A stretch of 64,000 nt of DNA from Cellulosimicrobium terreum (lineage in GTDB: Bacteria; Actinomycetota; Actinomycetes; Actinomycetales; Cellulomonadaceae). The stretch covers positions 386,159-450,158 of the forward strand of contig JACYFD010000003.1 in assembly GCA_014803435.1 (NCBI GenBank), in the 5' to 3' direction. Below the pieces are notes generated by a model. The model did not search any database. It had not been told where the DNA came from and saw only the letters and a list, made by a program, of their open reading frames with translations. Of the stretch, positions 8,961 through 17,893 are shown one piece after another. The translations under genes and the position numbers were made by a program. How positions within the stretch are numbered: the stretch's first letter is position 1; the number at the start of each line of letters is the position of its first letter.

Positions 8961-11900
8961 CTAGCGTCCGCCCGACGACGTCCCGACCGTGGCCGCGGCG
9001 CCGACCTCGCCCAGGACGATCGCGTCGACGAGCTGGCGCGCCCACGCCAGCACCTCGGCGCCGCGCAACGGGCGTCCGCCGATGCGGGCCGTCGTCGGGA
9101 ACGGCACGAGGAACGCGCGGATCGCGGGCTTGAGCAGCGTGCCCGGGTAGAGACGCTTGAGCCGCAGCTGCGCGGACTCGGGCAGGTCGACGGGCGCGAA
9201 CCGGATGAACTTGCCCTGCGCGGTGACGTCGGTGAGGCCCGCGCGGCGGGCGTGGTTGCGGAAGTCCGCGACGTCGAACAGCGCGGACGCGACGTCGGGA
9301 AGCGCGCCGTACCGGTCGACGAGCTCGGCCCGCACCTCGGCGAGCTGCGGGGCGTCCACGGCCGCCGCGATCTTCCGGTAGGCCTCGAGACGCAGCCGCT
9401 CGGTCGCGATGTACGACTCGGGCAGGTGGGCGTCCACGGGCAGCTCGATGCTGATCTCCGGCTGCTCCTCCGGGCCGTCGCCGCGGAAGCTCGAGACGGC
9501 CTCGCCGACCATCCGCACGTACAGGTCGAACCCGACCCCCGCGATGTGCCCCGACTGCTCCCCGCCGAGCAGGTTCCCGGCGCCGCGGATCTCGAGGTCC
9601 TTCATCGCGATCTGCATGCCCGCTCCGAGGTCGGTGTGCGCGGCCATGGTCGCGAGGCGGTCGTGCGCGGTCTCCGTCATCGGCTTCTCGGGCGGGTAGA
9701 GGAAATAGGCGTAGGCGCGCTCGCGCCCACGGCCGACGCGCCCGCGCAGCTGGTGCAGCTGGGAGAGGCCGAGCATGTCCGCCCGCTCGAGGATGAGCGT
9801 GTTCGCGTTGGAGATGTCCAGGCCGGTCTCGACGATCGTCGTGCAGACGAGGACGTCGAGCTCCTTCTCCCAGAACCCGCGGATGACCTGGTCGAGCTGG
9901 TGCTCGTTCATCTTGCCGTGCGCGACGCCGACCCGGGCCTCGGGCACCAGCTCGCGCAGCCGGCCGGCGGTGCGGTCGATCGTCTCGACCCTGTTGTGCA
10001 CGTAGAAGACCTGGCCCTCGCGCAGGAGCTCGCGGCGCAGCGCAGCGGAGATCTGCTTCTCCTCGTAGGCGCCGACGTACGTGAGCACGGGGTGGCGCTC
10101 CTCGGGTGGTGTCGCGAGCGTCGACATCTCCCGGATCCCGGTCACCGCCATCTCGAGCGTGCGCGGGATCGGGGTCGCCGACATCGCGAGGACGTCGACG
10201 TTGGTGCGCAGCTGCTTGAGCGTCTCCTTGTGCTCGACGCCGAACCGCTGCTCCTCGTCGATGACGACCAGGCCGAGGTCCTTGAACCGGACGCTGCCCG
10301 TGATGAGACGGTGCGTGCCGATGACGACGTCGACGGTCCCCTGCCGCAGGCCCTCGACGGTCTCCGCCGACTCCTTGGCCGACTGGAAGCGCGAGAGTGC
10401 CTTCACGGTCACCGGGAAGCCCGCGTACCGCTCGGAGAACGTCTCGAAGTGCTGCTGCACCAGCAGCGTCGTCGGGACGAGGACCGCGACCTGCTTGCCG
10501 TCCTGCACGGCCTTGAAGGCCGCACGGATCGCGATCTCCGTCTTGCCGTAGCCGACGTCCCCGCACACGAGCCGGTCCATCGGGACCGTCTTCTCCATGT
10601 CGGCCTTGACCTCGTCGATGGTCGCGAGCTGGTCCGGCGTCTCGACGTACGCGAACGCGTCCTCGAGCTCACGCTGCCACGGGGTGTCCGGGCCGAACGC
10701 GTGCCCCTGCGTCGCCATGCGCGCGCTGTACAGGCGGATGAGCTCGCTCGCGATCTCCCGGACGTGCTTGCGCGCGCGCGTCTTCGTCTTGGACCAGTCC
10801 GCGCCGCCCATCTTGTTCAGGCTCGGCGACTCCCCGCCCGTGTACTTGGTGACCTGGTCGAGCTGGTCCATCGGCACGAACAGCCGGTCTCCCGGCTGAC
10901 CCCGCTTCGACGACGCGTACTCGATCACCAGGTACTCGCGCGTCGCCGCGTTCCCGCCCGTGCCGAGCGTGCGCTGCACCAGCTCGACGAACCGGCCCAC
11001 GCCGTGCTGCTCGTGCACCACGAAGTCCCCCGCCTTGAGCTGCAGGGGGTCGACGACGTTGCGCCGTCGCGACGGCATCTTGCGCATGTCCCGGGTGCCC
11101 GACCCGGCACGCCCCGTCAGGTCGGCCTCGGAGAAGACGGCGAGCCGCAGCTCCGGCGCGACGAACCCCTTGCCGACCATCGCCGGCGTCACGGACACGA
11201 TCCCGCCCTCGGGCTCGTCGTCCAGCCGTGCGACGAGCCGCGCCGGGGTGTCGGCCGCGCCGAGCTGCTCGACCATGCGCTTCGCCGGGCCGTGCCCCTC
11301 CGTCGTGAGCACCAGGCGCCAGCCCGCGTGCTGCAGACCGCGCAGGTCGTCGAGCGCGCGCGAGATGTCACCCCGGTACGACTCCACGTCCCGCGCGCCG
11401 AGCGTGAACGTCGGCACGCCGCCGGGCGAGACCTGCTCGTCCGCGGGGACGTCGTCGAGGTCCGGGTTGTCCAGCGCGAACGACGACAGCGTCCACCACC
11501 CCAGCCCGCGGCGCTGCGCGATCGCCCGGACGTCGGCGAACGTCTCGAACGACGCCGCGGAGAGGTCCAGCGGGGTCGCCCCACCGGCGACGGCGCCCGT
11601 CCACGCCGCCGCGAGGAACTCCTCGGTCGTCGCCACGAGGTCGTGGGCCCGGCGCCGGACCCGCTCCGCGTCGTCGACGACGAGCAGCGCGTCGTCGGGC
11701 ACGAGCTCCAGCACCGGGACCATGCGGTCCACCAGGACCGGGGCGAGCGACTCCATGCCCTCCACCGCCACGCCGGCGGCGAGCTTGTCGAGCATCTCGA
11801 CGGCGCCCGGCAGGTCCTCGACCAGCGCGGCTGCACGCTCGCGCACCGCGTCCGTCAGCAGGATCTCGCGGCACGGCGGAGCCCACAGACCGTGCTCCGC

Positions 11901-12620
11901 GATCTCGAGGCTGCGCTGGTCGGCGATCGCGAACCAGCGGATCTCCGACACCTCGTCGCCCCAGAACTCGACGCGCAGCGGGTGGTCCTCCGTCGGCGGG
12001 AAGACGTCGAGGATGCCGCCGCGCACGGCGAACTCGCCGCGCCGCTCCACCATGTCCACGCGCGTGTACGCGGCCGCGACCAGACGCTCGGCGACGTCCG
12101 TCAGGTCCGCGGTGCTGCCCGTGTCCAGCGCGACCGGCTCCAGCTCGCCCAGCCCGTCGACGACCGGCTGCAGCAGCGCCCGCACCGGCATCACCAGGAC
12201 GCGCACCGGGCCCGACGGCCCGACCTCCGCGTCCGGGTGCGACAGCCGCCGGAACACCGCGATGCGCTTCGCCACCGTGTCCGCGCGCGGGCTCAGTCGC
12301 TCGTGCGGCAGCGTCTCCCAGCTCGGCAGCACGGCGACGACGTCCGCGAGCTCGTCCGGCAGGTACGCGCGCACGCTCGCCGCGAGCTCGTCCGCGTCGC
12401 GGCCCGTGGCCGTCACGACCACGAGCGGGCGCGAACCCCGCGCCGCGGCACCCGGCCCGTCGCCCGACGTCGCCCGCGCACCCGCCATCGCCGCGAGCAG
12501 CGGGGGACGCACCCCCGCCGGCCCGACGACGTCCGCCTCGCCCCGCGCACGCACGTGCTCGACGACGGCCGCCGCGGCCGGGTCGGCGAGCAGCGCAGGG
12601 AGGATGCCGGTGAGGTTCAT
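8961..12620 (-). CDS. mfd: Mfd transcription-repair coupling factor
   Basis: 1219-residue SF2 DNA translocase that removes RNA polymerase stalled at lesions and recruits UvrA. Visible in order are the N-terminal UvrB-like module, the RNA-polymerase-interaction (CarD-like) domain beginning KAGDFVVHEQHGVGRFV, Walker A in CGDVGYGKTE, the VVIDEEQRFGVEHKE motif II, the helicase C-terminal half (GRVGRG, motif VI region) and the C-terminal TRCF domain. The start is placed at the ATG at 12620 (MNLTGILPALL), which matches the family N-terminus; the open frame continues to 12758 but codes an unconserved Arg/Pro leader. It stands alone on the minus strand and is divergent from the first polysaccharide gene. 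Confidence 0.97.
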   Translation of the reverse strand: MNLTGILPALLADPAAAAVVEHVRARGEADVVGPAGVRPPLLAAMAGARATSGDGPGAAARGSRPLVVVTATGRDADELAASVRAYLPDELADVVAVLPSWETLPHERLSPRADTVAKRIAVFRRLSHPDAEVGPSGPVRVLVMPVRALLQPVVDGLGELEPVALDTGSTADLTDVAERLVAAAYTRVDMVERRGEFAVRGGILDVFPPTEDHPLRVEFWGDEVSEIRWFAIADQRSLEIAEHGLWAPPCREILLTDAVRERAAALVEDLPGAVEMLDKLAAGVAVEGMESLAPVLVDRMVPVLELVPDDALLVVDDAERVRRRAHDLVATTEEFLAAAWTGAVAGGATPLDLSAASFETFADVRAIAQRRGLGWWTLSSFALDNPDLDDVPADEQVSPGGVPTFTLGARDVESYRGDISRALDDLRGLQHAGWRLVLTTEGHGPAKRMVEQLGAADTPARLVARLDDEPEGGIVSVTPAMVGKGFVAPELRLAVFSEADLTGRAGSGTRDMRKMPSRRRNVVDPLQLKAGDFVVHEQHGVGRFVELVQRTLGTGGNAATREYLVIEYASSKRGQPGDRLFVPMDQLDQVTKYTGGESPSLNKMGGADWSKTKTRARKHVREIASELIRLYSARMATQGHAFGPDTPWQRELEDAFAYVETPDQLATIDEVKADMEKTVPMDRLVCGDVGYGKTEIAIRAAFKAVQDGKQVAVLVPTTLLVQQHFETFSERYAGFPVTVKALSRFQSAKESAETVEGLRQGTVDVVIGTHRLITGSVRFKDLGLVVIDEEQRFGVEHKETLKQLRTNVDVLAMSATPIPRTLEMAVTGIREMSTLATPPEERHPVLTYVGAYEEKQISAALRRELLREGQVFYVHNRVETIDRTAGRLRELVPEARVGVAHGKMNEHQLDQVIRGFWEKELDVLVCTTIVETGLDISNANTLILERADMLGLSQLHQLRGRVGRGRERAYAYFLYPPEKPMTETAHDRLATMAAHTDLGAGMQIAMKDLEIRGAGNLLGGEQSGHIAGVGFDLYVRMVGEAVSSFRGDGPEEQPEISIELPVDAHLPESYIATERLRLEAYRKIAAAVDAPQLAEVRAELVDRYGALPDVASALFDVADFRNHARRAGLTDVTAQGKFIRFAPVDLPESAQLRLKRLYPGTLLKPAIRAFLVPFPTTARIGGRPLRGAEVLAWARQLVDAIVLGEVGAAATVGTSSGGR

Positions 12621-12771
12621 GGAGGGGTGAGTCCTTCCGGAGGGCGCGCAAGGGCCGGGACGCTCGTCCCGGGGCAGGGCGGTGGGCCCGAAAACCGGCA
12701 TGCCGCGGGCCTGCGGTCTCAGGTGTGGTCGACGACCAGCGTACGCCGCGCGCGGCATGGAGCGGCAGGAT

Positions 12772-12817
12772 TTCGCCCGCGCCGGGCAGGCAACGGCGAC
12801 CGGCGCGGTGGTTGAAT
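12772..12817 (+). promoter_or_regulatory. TTCGCCC box and -10 for the first glycosyltransferase, likely leaderless
   Basis: TTCGCCC starts at 12772 and TTGAAT, a -10-like hexamer, starts at 12812, exactly 40 nt later. The hexamer ends 6 nt before the GTG start at 12824, where no ribosome site is visible, so the transcript may begin at the start codon. Confidence 0.5.
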
Positions 12818-12823
12818 GACGGC

Positions 12824-13783
12824 GTGCCTGATGACGCAGAGCTGGAGCTTCGCGTCGTCATGCCTGTGCACGACGCGGGCCAGTATCTGCAGGAGGCGCT
12901 GACCAGCGTGCTCGACGACCTCCCGGAACGGTCCGAGCTCGTCGTCGTCGACGACGGCTCGAGCGACTCGAGCCCCAGCCTGATCGCCGCGACCACGGAC
13001 ACCGACCCGCGGGTGCGCGTCGTGCGGCACGCGACCGCGCAGGGTGTCTCGAGGGCCCTCAACGCGGGGATCTCCGCGCCGGGCTGCCCGGAGTTCATCG
13101 CCGTCGCCGAGCACGACGACGTCGTCCTCCCGGGTCGGTTCGCCGCGCAGCTCGACGCGCTCCGCCGTGACCGACGGCTCGGCGCGGTCTCGAGCGAGGG
13201 TCGATACCTCGGCCCCGAGGGGCGGACCGCCGGTCGCGTCGCCAACGGTCCCCGCACTCCCGAGGAGTTCGCGGAGCAGCGGGCCGCGGGGACGGCGATG
13301 CTCATCCCCCACCCGGGGGTCATGTACCGGAAGTCGGCGCTCGACGAGTCCGGGCTCTACGACCCGGCGTTCGACTCCGCGCAGGACCTGGAGATCATGA
13401 ACCGGCTCGTGTACGGAGCCGGCTGGTCGTTGCAGATCCTCCCGCACCGGCACTTCCTGTACCGCGTGCACCCCGGCGCGATGTCCTTCTCCCACCTCAC
13501 CCTGCAACGGCTGATGACGAGGTACGTCGCCTACCGCAACTCTCGACAGCTCCTCGGAGCGCCGTTCGACGACTTCGAGACGTGGCGGTCCGCCAACACC
13601 CCCACCACGCGCACCCGGTTGACCTGGTTCCGCAAGGACCGGGGCGCCCTGATGTTCCGCCGCGCCGGACTGGCCTGGGTGTCGCGCCGCCCGCTCTCCT
13701 TCGCCGGCAACCTCATCGGCGCGACGGTGCTGCACCCGCGCTGGGTCCTCATGAAGCTCCGGGTCGCACGCGGCGGCAGCTGA
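12824..13783 (+). CDS. Family 2 glycosyltransferase
   Basis: About 319-residue GT2 enzyme (GT-A fold). The N-terminal nucleotide-sugar fold begins LRVVMPVHDAGQYL and continues with the metal-binding region VVVDDGSSDSS; the second acidic motif is VAEHDDVVLPGRF. The C-terminal third is basic and may contact the membrane. Donor and acceptor are unknown. I place the start at the GTG at 12824: it is the last start before the conserved fold, and a -10-like hexamer ends 6 nt upstream, which fits leaderless initiation. An ATG at 12860 would cut into the first beta strand. It opens the surface-polysaccharide locus. Confidence 0.88.
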   Translation: MPDDAELELRVVMPVHDAGQYLQEALTSVLDDLPERSELVVVDDGSSDSSPSLIAATTDTDPRVRVVRHATAQGVSRALNAGISAPGCPEFIAVAEHDDVVLPGRFAAQLDALRRDRRLGAVSSEGRYLGPEGRTAGRVANGPRTPEEFAEQRAAGTAMLIPHPGVMYRKSALDESGLYDPAFDSAQDLEIMNRLVYGAGWSLQILPHRHFLYRVHPGAMSFSHLTLQRLMTRYVAYRNSRQLLGAPFDDFETWRSANTPTTRTRLTWFRKDRGALMFRRAGLAWVSRRPLSFAGNLIGATVLHPRWVLMKLRVARGGS

Positions 13784-13813
13784 GCCGCCGACGGGACCGG
13801 CCCGGCACGGGAG

Positions 13814-13859
13814 TTCACCCGCTCGTGAGGATCGCCGCACGCCGGGTGGTCCGTACGAT
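13814..13859 (+). promoter_or_regulatory. TTCACCC box and -10 upstream of ugd
   Basis: TTCACCC starts at 13814 and TACGAT starts at 13854, exactly 40 nt downstream. The -35 region (around 13831, atcgcc) has no TTGACA match, suggesting that an activator bound at the box recruits polymerase. The ugd start codon is 22 nt after the hexamer, with GGAGG between. Confidence 0.62.
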
Positions 13860-13881
13860 CGGTGCACACGGAGGAGGTCCC

Positions 13882-15198
13882 ATGCTCGTCTCGGTCATCG
13901 GTTGCGGGTATCTCGGTGCGGTCCACGGTGCCGCCATGGCCACGCTCGGCCACGACGTCGTCGGGATCGACGTCGACGGCGGACGGATCGCCGAGCTCGC
14001 CGCCGGCCGAGCGCCGTTCTTCGAGCCGGGCCTCCCCGAGCTGCTGGAGGCCGGTGTCGCGTCCGGACGCCTGCGCTACTCGACCGACATGAGCGCCGCG
14101 GCGGACGCCTCCGTCCACTTCGTCTGCGTGGGGACACCGCAGCGCGCCGACTCCTACGCGGCAGACCTCACGCAGGTCGACGCCGCGTTCGCCGCCCTCA
14201 GCGCGGTGGTCCGACCAGGCGCCGTCGTGGCGGGGAAGTCCACGGTGCCCGTCGGTACGGCGGCACGTCTCGCCGGAGTGCTCCGGGCCGAGCAGCCCGA
14301 CGCGCACCTCGTGTGGAACCCGGAGTTCCTCCGCGAGGGATTCGCGGTCGAGGACACCCTGCACCCCGACCGGATCGTCTACGGCACGGACGGTTCCGAA
14401 CAGTCGTCCCACGCCGTCACGCAGATGGACCTCGCGTACGCGCAGGCGCTCGCGGACGGGGTGCCCCGCATCGTGACCGACCACGCGACCGCCGAGCTCG
14501 TGAAGGTGGCCGCCAACTCGTTCCTCGCGACGAAGATCTCCTTCATCAACGCGATGGCCGAGCTCTGCGAGGTCGCCGGGGGCGACGTGACACAGCTCGC
14601 GGACGCGATCGGGATCGACGCACGGATCGGCCGCCGGTTCCTCAACGCCGGGCTGGGCTTCGGCGGTGGCTGCTTGCCGAAGGACATCCGCGCGTTCATG
14701 GCCCGTGCGGAGGAGCTGCACGCCGAGCCGGCCGTCAGCTTCCTGCGCGAGGTCGACTCGATCAACCTGCGTCGGCGCGAGCGGATGGTCGACCTGACCG
14801 TCGGGGTCCTCGACGGTCGTCCGCTCGCGGGCGCACGCATCGCCGTGCTCGGTGCGTCGTTCAAGCCGGACAGCGACGACGTCCGCGACTCGCCCGCGCT
14901 CGACGTCGCCGAGAAGCTCCACGCGCGCAGCGCCCGCGTGGTCGTGACGGACCCCCAGGCCATCCCCAACGCGCGCCGCAAGGCACCCCACCTCGGCTAC
15001 GCCGAGACGATCGACGAGGCGGTCGACGGTGCGGACGCCGTCCTCCTGCTGACCGAGTGGCCCCAGTTCCGTGAGCTCGACCCGGTCAAGGTCGGCGAGC
15101 TCGTCGCGCATCGTCGCGTCGTCGACGGCCGCAACGTGCTCGACCCGGGTGCCTGGCGTGCCGCCGGCTGGACCTACCGTGCCCTGGGTCGCCCGTGA
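13882..15198 (+). CDS. ugd: UDP-glucose 6-dehydrogenase
   Basis: 438-residue UDP-glucose/GDP-mannose dehydrogenase family enzyme that oxidises UDP-glucose to UDP-glucuronate with two NAD+. The Rossmann motif GCGYLG is at residues 7-12, the substrate-binding segment is AANSFLATKISFINAMAELC, and the catalytic cysteine is C264 in FGGGCLPKD. All three domains are present at normal length. UDP specificity rather than GDP-mannose is inferred from the ATKISFIN segment. The start ATG has GGAGG 6 nt upstream. The stop overlaps the next start (GTGA), so it is translationally coupled to the chain-length regulator/kinase. It supplies uronic acid for the polysaccharide. Confidence 0.93.
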   Translation: MLVSVIGCGYLGAVHGAAMATLGHDVVGIDVDGGRIAELAAGRAPFFEPGLPELLEAGVASGRLRYSTDMSAAADASVHFVCVGTPQRADSYAADLTQVDAAFAALSAVVRPGAVVAGKSTVPVGTAARLAGVLRAEQPDAHLVWNPEFLREGFAVEDTLHPDRIVYGTDGSEQSSHAVTQMDLAYAQALADGVPRIVTDHATAELVKVAANSFLATKISFINAMAELCEVAGGDVTQLADAIGIDARIGRRFLNAGLGFGGGCLPKDIRAFMARAEELHAEPAVSFLREVDSINLRRRERMVDLTVGVLDGRPLAGARIAVLGASFKPDSDDVRDSPALDVAEKLHARSARVVVTDPQAIPNARRKAPHLGYAETIDEAVDGADAVLLLTEWPQFRELDPVKVGELVAHRRVVDGRNVLDPGAWRAAGWTYRALGRP

Positions 15199-16772
15199 CC
15201 CCCGAACCTCCCCCACCGGTCCACATCCGCTTCCGGCCGTACTCACGACCGGCGTGGGACGATGGCAGTGTCACGACCGACGGGAGCTCACCGGTGGACC
15301 TGAGCGAGTACCTCGCAGCCCTGCGCAAGCGGTGGGCCGTGATCGTGGCGCTCGCACTCATCGGCGCCCTCGCCGCCTTCGCCTACGCACGGTCGACACC
15401 GCCGTCGTACACGGCGACCGCGAAGGTGTACGTCTCCCTCAACAACGGCGAGACGACGAGCGACCTCCTGCAGGGCTCCGCGTTCGTGAAGAACCTCATC
15501 GACTCCTACGCCGCGCTCGCCGACATGCCCGTCGTCCTCGACGCGGTCGCCCAGGACGTCGGGATCGACGGACCAGGGCGCAGTCTTGCCGGCACCGTGA
15601 CCGCCAACGCCCTGCTGAACACGTCGATCATCGAGATCAGCGTGGTCGACGGGTCTGCCGAACGGTCGGCGGCGATCGCGAACTCCGTCGCGACGAACCT
15701 CTCCGAGACGGTCGAGCGGCTCTCGCCGACCTCCGAGTCGGGTGGTGACTCGGTCTCGCTCGACGTCGTGTCCGAAGCCACCGTGCCGGCCTGGCCGTCG
15801 GCACCCCGGACGAAGTTCCTCGTCGCCACCGGCGGCTTCGTCGGTCTGGCGCTCGGACTGGTGACCGCGCTGCTGTGGTCCGCGCTCGACACGCGGATCC
15901 GCACACAGCGGGACATCGAGGCGCTGATCGCCGACGGGACGGCGATCCTCGGCTCCATCCCCCGCTCGCGCCGGCGGGGCGCGCCGCTCGCCGTGGTCGA
16001 CGACCCGCTCAGCGCGACCGCGGAGGCGTACCGGAAGATCCAGACGAACCTGTCGTACATCGACGTGGCAGACCCTGCCCGGGCGTTCGTCGTGACCTCG
16101 AGCGTCCCGGGCGAGGGAAAGTCGACGACGGCGCGCAACATCGCGCTGACCCTCGCTGAGGGCACCCGGCGGGTCCTCCTCCTCGACGCCGACCTCCGGC
16201 GGCCGTCCGTCTCCGAGTCCTTCGGGCTGGAGTCGTCGGCCGGGCTCACGACCGTCCTCCTGGGCAGGGCGGGGATCGACGACGTCGTCCAGAGCGTCGG
16301 CGTCAAGAACCTCGACGTGCTCCCGTCGGGTCCGCTCCCGCCCAACCCGCACCAGCTCATCGAGTCCTCGGCGATGCGCGGCCTGCTGAAGGCCGCGCGG
16401 GAGGCCTACGACGTCGTCGTGATCGACACGCCCCCGCTGCTGCCGGTCTCGGACGCCGCCGTGCTGGCGACGATGGCCGACGGGACGATCCTCGTGGTCG
16501 GGGGCAAGCGTGTCCGGCGGCAGCAGCTCCGGCAGTCGCTGCGCTCCCTGTCGGCGGTCGGCGGTCGGATCCTCGGGGTCGTCATGACGTTCGCCCCGCG
16601 CTCGGGCCTCGACGGCGAGTTCTACGGCTACCGCAACGAACGGCGAGGCTTCACCTTCCCCCGGCCCTCCCGGCGGCGTCCGGAGCGCGACGACGAGGGC
16701 GACGCACTCGGCTCCACGAGCGACCCCGAGCCGGACGAGACCACGCGACCCACCCGCGCGAGAGCGTCGTGA
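15195..16772 (+). CDS. Wzz-type chain-length regulator fused to BY-kinase
   Basis: 525-residue polysaccharide co-polymerase and tyrosine autokinase. The N-terminal Wzz domain has its first membrane helix at about 47-66 and the second at about 205-225. The cytoplasmic kinase follows: Walker A SSVPGEGKST (about 302-312), Walker A' LLLDADLRRPSV (about 328-340) and Walker B VVIDTPPLLPV (about 407-417). The arrangement is the single-chain Wzc type. The tail lacks the usual tyrosine cluster: only the two tyrosines of FYGYRNE stand near it, followed by a charged, disordered end. Start GTG at 15195 overlaps the ugd stop; a GTG about 25 codons later is possible. It would control polymer length and export together with the phosphatase at 8.2 kb. 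Confidence 0.93.
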   Translation: MTPEPPPPVHIRFRPYSRPAWDDGSVTTDGSSPVDLSEYLAALRKRWAVIVALALIGALAAFAYARSTPPSYTATAKVYVSLNNGETTSDLLQGSAFVKNLIDSYAALADMPVVLDAVAQDVGIDGPGRSLAGTVTANALLNTSIIEISVVDGSAERSAAIANSVATNLSETVERLSPTSESGGDSVSLDVVSEATVPAWPSAPRTKFLVATGGFVGLALGLVTALLWSALDTRIRTQRDIEALIADGTAILGSIPRSRRRGAPLAVVDDPLSATAEAYRKIQTNLSYIDVADPARAFVVTSSVPGEGKSTTARNIALTLAEGTRRVLLLDADLRRPSVSESFGLESSAGLTTVLLGRAGIDDVVQSVGVKNLDVLPSGPLPPNPHQLIESSAMRGLLKAAREAYDVVVIDTPPLLPVSDAAVLATMADGTILVVGGKRVRRQQLRQSLRSLSAVGGRILGVVMTFAPRSGLDGEFYGYRNERRGFTFPRPSRRRPERDDEGDALGSTSDPEPDETTRPTRARAS

Positions 16773-17893
16773 CGAGGACGCATCATCCTCGCGAGACCGT
16801 AGACGGGCATCGCCGCGTACGTGTGTACAAGACTCTCCGGACCGCGCACCTCGAGCGCGCGCTCACCATGGAGACCGCCGACATCCTCTACCTCGAGTGC
16901 CGGTACGACTTCGACGGCGAGCTGGCGCGGCGGGTGCGACCGGAGCAGGTGGGCGACCTGCGTGCAGCAGCCCTCGTCGTGCGGCGCGGCTACGACGAGA
17001 TCGAGATCAACGAGCCGGCCGCGATCGACTGCGTACGTCGTTCCGCCGGTGTCGTCGCAGCGGTGCGCATGCGCGACCTCGTGACCCGACGACGCAGTCT
17101 CGTCGTCGCCTACGCGATCGGGAACGTCGACCCGTTCACGCTCGCCCGCCCACGGCATCCCTGGGCGAACCTGGGCCGACGCCTCGACGAGGTGCTCGCA
17201 CGGCTCCTGTGGCGACAGCTCGATCGCGTCGTCTACGGGACGGACACGGCCCGCGACCTGTACGCGTCCCGCTTCCCGCCGCTCCGGGCACGCGCGCGGA
17301 CCACGCTCATGCCCGCGCTGCCCGCACGGTGCTCGTGCGCGACCGACCCGACGCCTGAGGCGGGACACGTCCTCTTCCTCGGAGACCTCTCCGAGCGCAA
17401 GGGTATCGACAGCGTGCTCGCCGCCTGGCCGGTGGTCTCCGCCGGGTCGCCCACGGCGCGGCTCACGATCGTCGGTCGCGGTGCGTACCGGGAGGCGGTG
17501 GAGGATCTCGCCGCGCGTGATCCTCGCGTCGAGTTCGTGCACGACCCCCCGCGCGACCAGGTGCACCGCGCGCTGCGGACCGCCTCCGTCGTCGTGCTCC
17601 CGTCACGACGCGCCGCGGGCTGGCGCGAGCAGGTCGGGCTGCCGATCATCGAGGGCCTCGCGCACGGCTGCACCGTCGTGACGACCGACGAGACAGGGAT
17701 CGCGTCCTGGCTGTCCGAGCATGGTCACCAGGTCCTCCCGGCCGCCGCACCGTCCTCGACACTGGCCGACGCCGTCCTTCGGGCAGCATGCTCCCCGCTC
17801 GACCCGCAGCACGTCTGGCGCAGCCTGCCCTCCGAGGACTCACGGCTCAACGCTGATCGTTGGCTGTTCGCCCACGAACCATCGGTGGGCTGA
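16769..17893 (+). CDS. GT4-type glycosyltransferase
   Basis: 374-residue GT-B glycosyltransferase. The C-terminal donor domain shows GHVLFLGDLSERKGIDSVLAAW, then VVVLPSRRAAGWREQVGLPIIEGLAHGCTVVTTDETG, the E-x7-E region of GT4 enzymes. The N-terminal acceptor domain is divergent. The start is a GTG overlapping the stop of the kinase gene (GTGA). The 3' end overlaps the convergent polymerase gene by 47 nt. Sugar specificity is unknown. Confidence 0.85.
   Translation: MTRTHHPRETVDGHRRVRVYKTLRTAHLERALTMETADILYLECRYDFDGELARRVRPEQVGDLRAAALVVRRGYDEIEINEPAAIDCVRRSAGVVAAVRMRDLVTRRRSLVVAYAIGNVDPFTLARPRHPWANLGRRLDEVLARLLWRQLDRVVYGTDTARDLYASRFPPLRARARTTLMPALPARCSCATDPTPEAGHVLFLGDLSERKGIDSVLAAWPVVSAGSPTARLTIVGRGAYREAVEDLAARDPRVEFVHDPPRDQVHRALRTASVVVLPSRRAAGWREQVGLPIIEGLAHGCTVVTTDETGIASWLSEHGHQVLPAAAPSSTLADAVLRAACSPLDPQHVWRSLPSEDSRLNADRWLFAHEPSVG

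Noticed and set aside
8952-12815. 1287-codon open frame on the plus strand opposite mfd
   Set aside because: Its Arg/His/Leu/Asp-rich translation has no recognisable domain and mirrors mfd in a high-GC antisense frame.
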